From JAGOTP01 sp964443315 (lineage in GTDB: Bacteria > Patescibacteriota > Patescibacteriia > 2-12-FULL-60-25), in the NCBI GenBank assembly GCA_964443315.1, contig CAYUCP010000028.1, positions 1 through 10,385 on the forward strand: a stretch of DNA of 10,385 bases. Reading direction: 5' to 3'. Of this stretch, positions 7,436-10,385 are shown in pieces. The position numbers and the translations under genes are program-made. The notes under the pieces were generated by a model. It saw only the letters and a program-made list of their open reading frames with translations, made no database searches and had not been told where the DNA came from. Within the stretch, counting starts at the first letter, position 1. Each line of letters starts with the position of its first letter.

Positions 7436-9202
7436 TTAATTTATTTGTTTTAGCAAATCTCTTGCCGGAGTAAAGCCAGGATTAATGCTCAAGGCCTGCT
7501 CCACTAATTTTTTAGCTAAATCCTTCTTACCTAGCGTCATTTCATTAACTGCCATCATATACATTCCCTGATAATTACCCTTATCCAAACTGAGCAAACG
7601 TTGCAAAATTATTTCTACTAAAGCATAGTCCTTCTCTGTATACACCACCTGTGCCAAACTCAGATAACTTTGGTACAAAGATGGATTAATCTTTATAGCA
7701 GTAAGGTAACTATCTTTTGCTAGGTCCAGTCTACCCATTTTATAAAATATGTTAGCTCTATTATGAAATGCATCTGCATAATCTGGCTTAACCACAGTCG
7801 ATTGAGTAAAACCTTTAACAGCGTTCTCATATTGTGCCAATTTATCGTAATCATCCCCAATATTGTTCCATGCATTATGCGAGTTTGGCGAGACCTGGCA
7901 GGTATTCACCCACAAATTATGATTTGTCTGCCAGTCAATATTTCTTAAATAAATTCTAACAGCAAACACACCACAAACCATAATAAATAGAAAATAGCCA
8001 AGAATGGGCAACTTTAAATTCAACTTATAGAACATCAACCCAAATATTAAACTAATTCCCAAGCTACCAAAAAATACATAGCGTTCTGCCACCATCCAAC
8101 TCACTCTCAAAGGAGACATGGCAATACTTGAAGCTAGAAAAGTAAAAAATAAGCCCCAAAACACTAGTTTGTTCTGTTTAGCAAAATAAACTAAACTAAC
8201 CAGGTAAAGCACAAATATAAACCAATTTAACCAGACCGGGTTAATAAATAAAGTGTGATATAAGGTTAAATCCACTGGAAACATAATTAGTTGTAAGTAT
8301 TTGGCAACTGAAGTAGGATATTGCTCCAGAGGGTTGTAAAACGCGCTAGTCACACCAGAATTTACTACCGAGACTCTATCTCTTATGGTTGGATAATATG
8401 ATATTAACGCTATCACGATCACCAAACAAATTATTACAAAATAACTTAATTTAAATTTTTTCACAAGCAAGCTCAACTCTCCTACAGAAAACTTATACAG
8501 AAAATAAAGAGGAATAGTGTTTAGTACCCAAAATCTTACGGTCATTAATCCAACAACCGTTCCAACAGTAGCTGAAATTAAATAATACTTCTTTTTAGTT
8601 TTTTCATAACAGTAAATGCACAAAAGAATCCAAAGAGTAGTGATAGATAAATATAGATATGGCTTACCAGATATCCAAGTAACTGCTTCCACATGTACTG
8701 GCAACACTGTGTATAAAAGCAACGATGTGCTTGCAAGCTCCTTGGACTTTGTTAGTACATACAAAAATACATAGCTCAAAACTAAACTTGTTCCATACAA
8801 AAACAAACTAAACAGATGGTATGGTGTAGAGTTTTGATTACCAAAAAGATGATAAAAAATATAGTAACCCACAGAAAGTAAGCTAAAATTTTCTCTAACA
8901 TACGAAATATTCCCAACCTCACTATTTTGGTTCAAAGTAGCATAATCATCCGAGACAAAATTAGCGTTCATTCCGTTGGCGTATACAGCCACAACCAAAG
9001 CTAGAATAATCAACAAAAACTTCCAATTACCCTTAATTATTTGCCAAATACTTTCCACTTTTTCTGTCTGTAAGCCCTGTACTCTTTCGGCCACAAACTC
9101 TTTAATATCATTTATGCCCGCACCTACCTTTTTGGATAGTTCTTCAGGCGAAAGATGTGCATTTTGTAATACAAATTTACGCTTCTTTTTGCTTAAACCC
9201 AT
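7436..9202 (-). CDS. TMTC-like GT-C membrane glycosyltransferase with C-terminal TPRs
   Basis: Membrane protein of 588 residues resembling eukaryotic TMTC1-4, GT-C fold O-mannosyltransferases with TPRs, and their bacterial relatives. A basic cytoplasmic N-terminus (KKKRK, 5-9) leads to a first membrane helix at about 61-77. The following loop has NFVSDDY (81-87) with the acidic DD pair expected for GT-C catalysis. PVHVEAVTWISGK (168-180) closely matches the TMTC signature HPVHTEAV. About ten more hydrophobic helices follow to residue 417, including AERYVFFGSLG (372-382). After RNIDW (420-424) come about four TPR units (roughly 444-577) ending in motifs such as AIKINPS and ALSINPG, predicted to lie outside the cytoplasm. 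A polyprenyl-phosphate sugar donor and protein acceptor are inferred. It is the only minus-strand gene here, with a predicted leaderless start. Confidence 0.82.
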   Translation of the reverse strand: MGLSKKKRKFVLQNAHLSPEELSKKVGAGINDIKEFVAERVQGLQTEKVESIWQIIKGNWKFLLIILALVVAVYANGMNANFVSDDYATLNQNSEVGNISYVRENFSLLSVGYYIFYHLFGNQNSTPYHLFSLFLYGTSLVLSYVFLYVLTKSKELASTSLLLYTVLPVHVEAVTWISGKPYLYLSITTLWILLCIYCYEKTKKKYYLISATVGTVVGLMTVRFWVLNTIPLYFLYKFSVGELSLLVKKFKLSYFVIICLVIVIALISYYPTIRDRVSVVNSGVTSAFYNPLEQYPTSVAKYLQLIMFPVDLTLYHTLFINPVWLNWFIFVLYLVSLVYFAKQNKLVFWGLFFTFLASSIAMSPLRVSWMVAERYVFFGSLGISLIFGLMFYKLNLKLPILGYFLFIMVCGVFAVRIYLRNIDWQTNHNLWVNTCQVSPNSHNAWNNIGDDYDKLAQYENAVKGFTQSTVVKPDYADAFHNRANIFYKMGRLDLAKDSYLTAIKINPSLYQSYLSLAQVVYTEKDYALVEIILQRLLSLDKGNYQGMYMMAVNEMTLGKKDLAKKLVEQALSINPGFTPARDLLKQIN

Positions 9203-9222
9203 AGTCCTAGTATAATCTATAC
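9189..9222 (+). promoter_or_regulatory. predicted leaderless promoter of the ABC export genes
   Basis: A perfect TATAAT (9211-9216) stands 6 nt before the ATG at 9223, so the expected +1 is the A of the start codon. A partial -35, TTGCTT (9189-9194, first three bases match), is 16 bp upstream inside the 5' end of the divergent gene. The hexamer overlaps the minus-strand -10 (9209-9214) by four bases, so polymerase cannot open both promoters at once. Confidence 0.6.
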
Positions 9223-9238
9223 ATGCCTCTTGTGGTAA
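9203..9238 (-). promoter_or_regulatory. predicted leaderless promoter of the TMTC-like gene
   Basis: On the minus strand TATACT (complement of 9209-9214) lies 6 nt before the ATG at 9202-9200. Counting 7 nt from the last hexamer base puts +1 on the A of that ATG. A weak -35, TTACCA (complement of 9233-9238, 4 of 6 matches), is 18 bp upstream and lies inside the divergent permease gene. AGGA is present just 2 nt before the ATG, too close to act as a normal ribosome binding site. Confidence 0.5.
9210..9222. repeat. short perfect inverted repeat across the divergent promoter
   Basis: GTATA (9210-9214) and TATAC (9218-9222) are exact inverted copies around a 3-nt centre, ATC. The repeat spans both -10 elements and ends at the permease ATG. 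It may only be the by-product of two back-to-back -10 boxes, or it may be a small operator; at 5 bp per arm it is not evidence of a regulator on its own. Confidence 0.4.
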
Positions 9239-10023
9239 AAGAAATTATCAGCATATATAAGTACAGAGAATTATTGTACCAGCTCACCCTGCGCGAAATA
9301 AAGTCCCGCTACAAACAGTCCATTCTTGGCTATTTTTGGGTTATTTTTAATCCCTTGGCTCAAATGATTGTCATGAGCTATGCCTTTTCCATTATTTTAA
9401 AAGTACCCACCAACGCCACCTCCAACATTCCTTATTCTGTTTTTTTATTTACAGCTCTTTTACCTTGGAACCTGTTTGCTAATTCTTTAACTTCAGCCTC
9501 CAATTCCTTGGTTACTAATTCCGGTTTACTTACAAAAATATATTTCCCTCGCACTATCCTACCTATTTCTACCATTCTCGCCAAAATCGTCGATTTTCTC
9601 TTTGCTAGCCTAATCTATATTATTTATATGCTTTGGTACCAAATACCCATAAATTTCAATGTACTCTGGATAATTCCAATATTTTTTATCCAATTAATTT
9701 TCACCACTGGTTTATCCTTGTTCCTTAGTGCTACCAATTTACTATATCGAGACATTCAATACCTCCTAGGCTTAATCTTAACGCTATGGATCTACATCAC
9801 CCCCGTCTTTTACCCTGCCGACCTAATTCCCGCCAAAGCCAGGTTTATCTTTCAATTTAATCCCATGGCCGTGATTATCAACGCCTACCGCCAAGTTATC
9901 CTAGCCGGTGGGAACCCCAATTTCACCAGTCTTTGGATAGCTCTAGTAGTCTCTGTTACTACACTAATTTTGGCCTTAGCTTATTTTAAACAACAAGAAA
10001 AAACCTTTTCCGACAATGTCTAA
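9223..10023 (+). CDS. wzm: ABC-2 type polysaccharide export permease (Wzm/TagG family)
   Basis: Membrane subunit of an ABC exporter that moves a lipid-linked polysaccharide across the cytoplasmic membrane. The 266 residues are typical of Wzm/TagG/KpsM proteins. The amphipathic N-terminus carries LTLREIKSRYKQSILGYFW (21-39), a family hallmark leading into the first helix (about 36-58). Other hallmarks are KIYFPRTILPIS (105-116), LYRDIQYLLGLIL (174-186), WIYITPVFYP (189-198) and FNPMAVIINAYRQVIL (212-227). About six membrane helices are seen, near 36-58, 71-96, 112-138, 147-172, 178-197 and 236-254. The gene starts 20 bp from the divergent TMTC-like gene, apparently leaderless, and overlaps the ATPase gene by 8 bp. 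The symbol is a family name; TagG-type teichoic acid export cannot be excluded from this subunit alone. Confidence 0.94.
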   Translation: MPLVVKEIISIYKYRELLYQLTLREIKSRYKQSILGYFWVIFNPLAQMIVMSYAFSIILKVPTNATSNIPYSVFLFTALLPWNLFANSLTSASNSLVTNSGLLTKIYFPRTILPISTILAKIVDFLFASLIYIIYMLWYQIPINFNVLWIIPIFFIQLIFTTGLSLFLSATNLLYRDIQYLLGLILTLWIYITPVFYPADLIPAKARFIFQFNPMAVIINAYRQVILAGGNPNFTSLWIALVVSVTTLILALAYFKQQEKTFSDNV

Positions 10024-10385
10024 TCCAACCCCCATCATCCAATTTAAAAACGTAACCAAAAAGTTCTCCTTTAACAAGCAGAAAACCTTCAAGGAATTTA
10101 TCCCCGCTCTGCTAGGTCAGCAAGAAACCAAAACTATGTTTACAGCTCTAGATAACATCAGTTTCGAAGTATATCCTGGTGAAACCGTAGGAATAATTGG
10201 CCCCAACGGCAGTGGCAAGTCTACTATCTTAAAACTAATTGCCAACGTCACTAGTCCCACCTCTGGAGAAGTTATTGTCAACGGCCGAGTCTCGCCATTA
10301 ATTGAGCTAGGAGCCGGTTTTCACCCAGACCTAACTGGGCGCGAAAATATATTTTTAAACGGCAGCATTCTTGGCCTAACTCAAA
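10016..10385 (+). CDS. wzt: ABC polysaccharide exporter ATPase (Wzt type), 3' end outside window
   Basis: N-terminal 123 residues of the ATPase partner of the upstream permease. Walker A is complete: GPNGSGKST (62-70), preceded by VYPGETVGIIG (52-62). Downstream, VSPLIELGAGFHPDLTGREN (92-111) is the characteristic signature of the Wzt/KpsT/TagH branch. An insertion between strand 1 and the Walker A strand (about residues 18-43, with KTFKEFIP) is also usual in this group. The frame is open to the last base, so the ABC signature, Walker B and any C-terminal domain lie beyond the window. The start ATG at 10016 lies within the permease end, giving an 8-bp overlap and likely coupled translation. 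Whether it has a carbohydrate-binding C-terminal domain, as in E. coli O8/O9a Wzt, cannot be seen. Confidence 0.95.
   Translation, partial: MSNPTPIIQFKNVTKKFSFNKQKTFKEFIPALLGQQETKTMFTALDNISFEVYPGETVGIIGPNGSGKSTILKLIANVTSPTSGEVIVNGRVSPLIELGAGFHPDLTGRENIFLNGSILGLTQ

Noticed and set aside
7421..7470. Intrinsic terminator between the convergent genes
   Set aside because: Only the 6-bp palindrome ACTAGT is present; there is no stable GC stem followed by a T-run.
9203..9208. AGGACT before the minus-strand ATG as a Shine-Dalgarno site
   Set aside because: AGGA is only 2 nt from the start codon, while working sites need about 5-9 nt; the -10 geometry explains the start better.
8976..9215. Plus-strand open frame antisense to the start of the TMTC-like gene
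   Set aside because: It overlaps the well-supported N-terminus and promoter of the minus-strand gene and has no domain features. The frame at 7763-7948 was rejected for the same reason.
1..10385. Alternative genetic code with UGA read as glycine or tryptophan
   Set aside because: TGA ends several genes at sensible family lengths and directly overlaps the next start codon, so it works as a stop.
1..10385. tRNA, rRNA, CRISPR array, insertion sequence or phage genes
   Set aside because: No repeat-spacer pattern, transposase motif, tRNA-like fold or rRNA sequence was recognised, and coding genes fill almost the whole window.

Overview
This AT-rich window is a surface-glycan biosynthesis and export locus. 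On the + strand it reads: the tail of an unidentified gene, a GT4 glycosyltransferase, a NodU/CmcH-type carbamoyltransferase, two more GT4 glycosyltransferases and three class I SAM-dependent methyltransferases (3-7432). A single minus-strand gene follows (9202-7436). It encodes a large membrane protein with C-terminal TPRs that resembles the TMTC family of GT-C protein O-mannosyltransferases. The + strand resumes with an ABC-2 polysaccharide export permease (Wzm type) and the start of its ATPase (Wzt type), which the window edge cuts off (9223-10385).

The organism is bacterial and uses standard stop codons, with TGA acting as a real stop in several genes. Low GC, very tight packing, near-absence of Shine-Dalgarno sequences and divergent glycosyltransferase sequences would suit a Candidate Phyla Radiation (Patescibacteria) genome. 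That is an inference; no marker gene is present to prove it.

The genes suggest one pathway. GT4 enzymes build a glycan on a lipid carrier, the carbamoyltransferase and methyltransferases decorate or cap it, and the Wzm/Wzt pair exports it. In the known E. coli O8/O9a systems a terminal methyl group sets chain length and is read by the Wzt C-terminal domain; the methyltransferases here could do the same, but the Wzt C-terminus lies outside the window. The TMTC-like protein may instead glycosylate exported proteins.

Most + strand genes overlap or abut by a few bases (ATGA, GTGA and TAATG junctions), which implies a translationally coupled operon. The most striking non-coding feature is the 20-bp gap at 9203-9222 between the divergent TMTC-like and permease genes. 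Overlapping -10 hexamers on opposite strands each sit exactly 6 nt from the start codon they serve, predicting two leaderless mRNAs from one mutually exclusive bidirectional promoter. No RNA gene, CRISPR array, insertion sequence or clear intrinsic terminator was seen, and no gene-free stretch exceeds about 30 bases.
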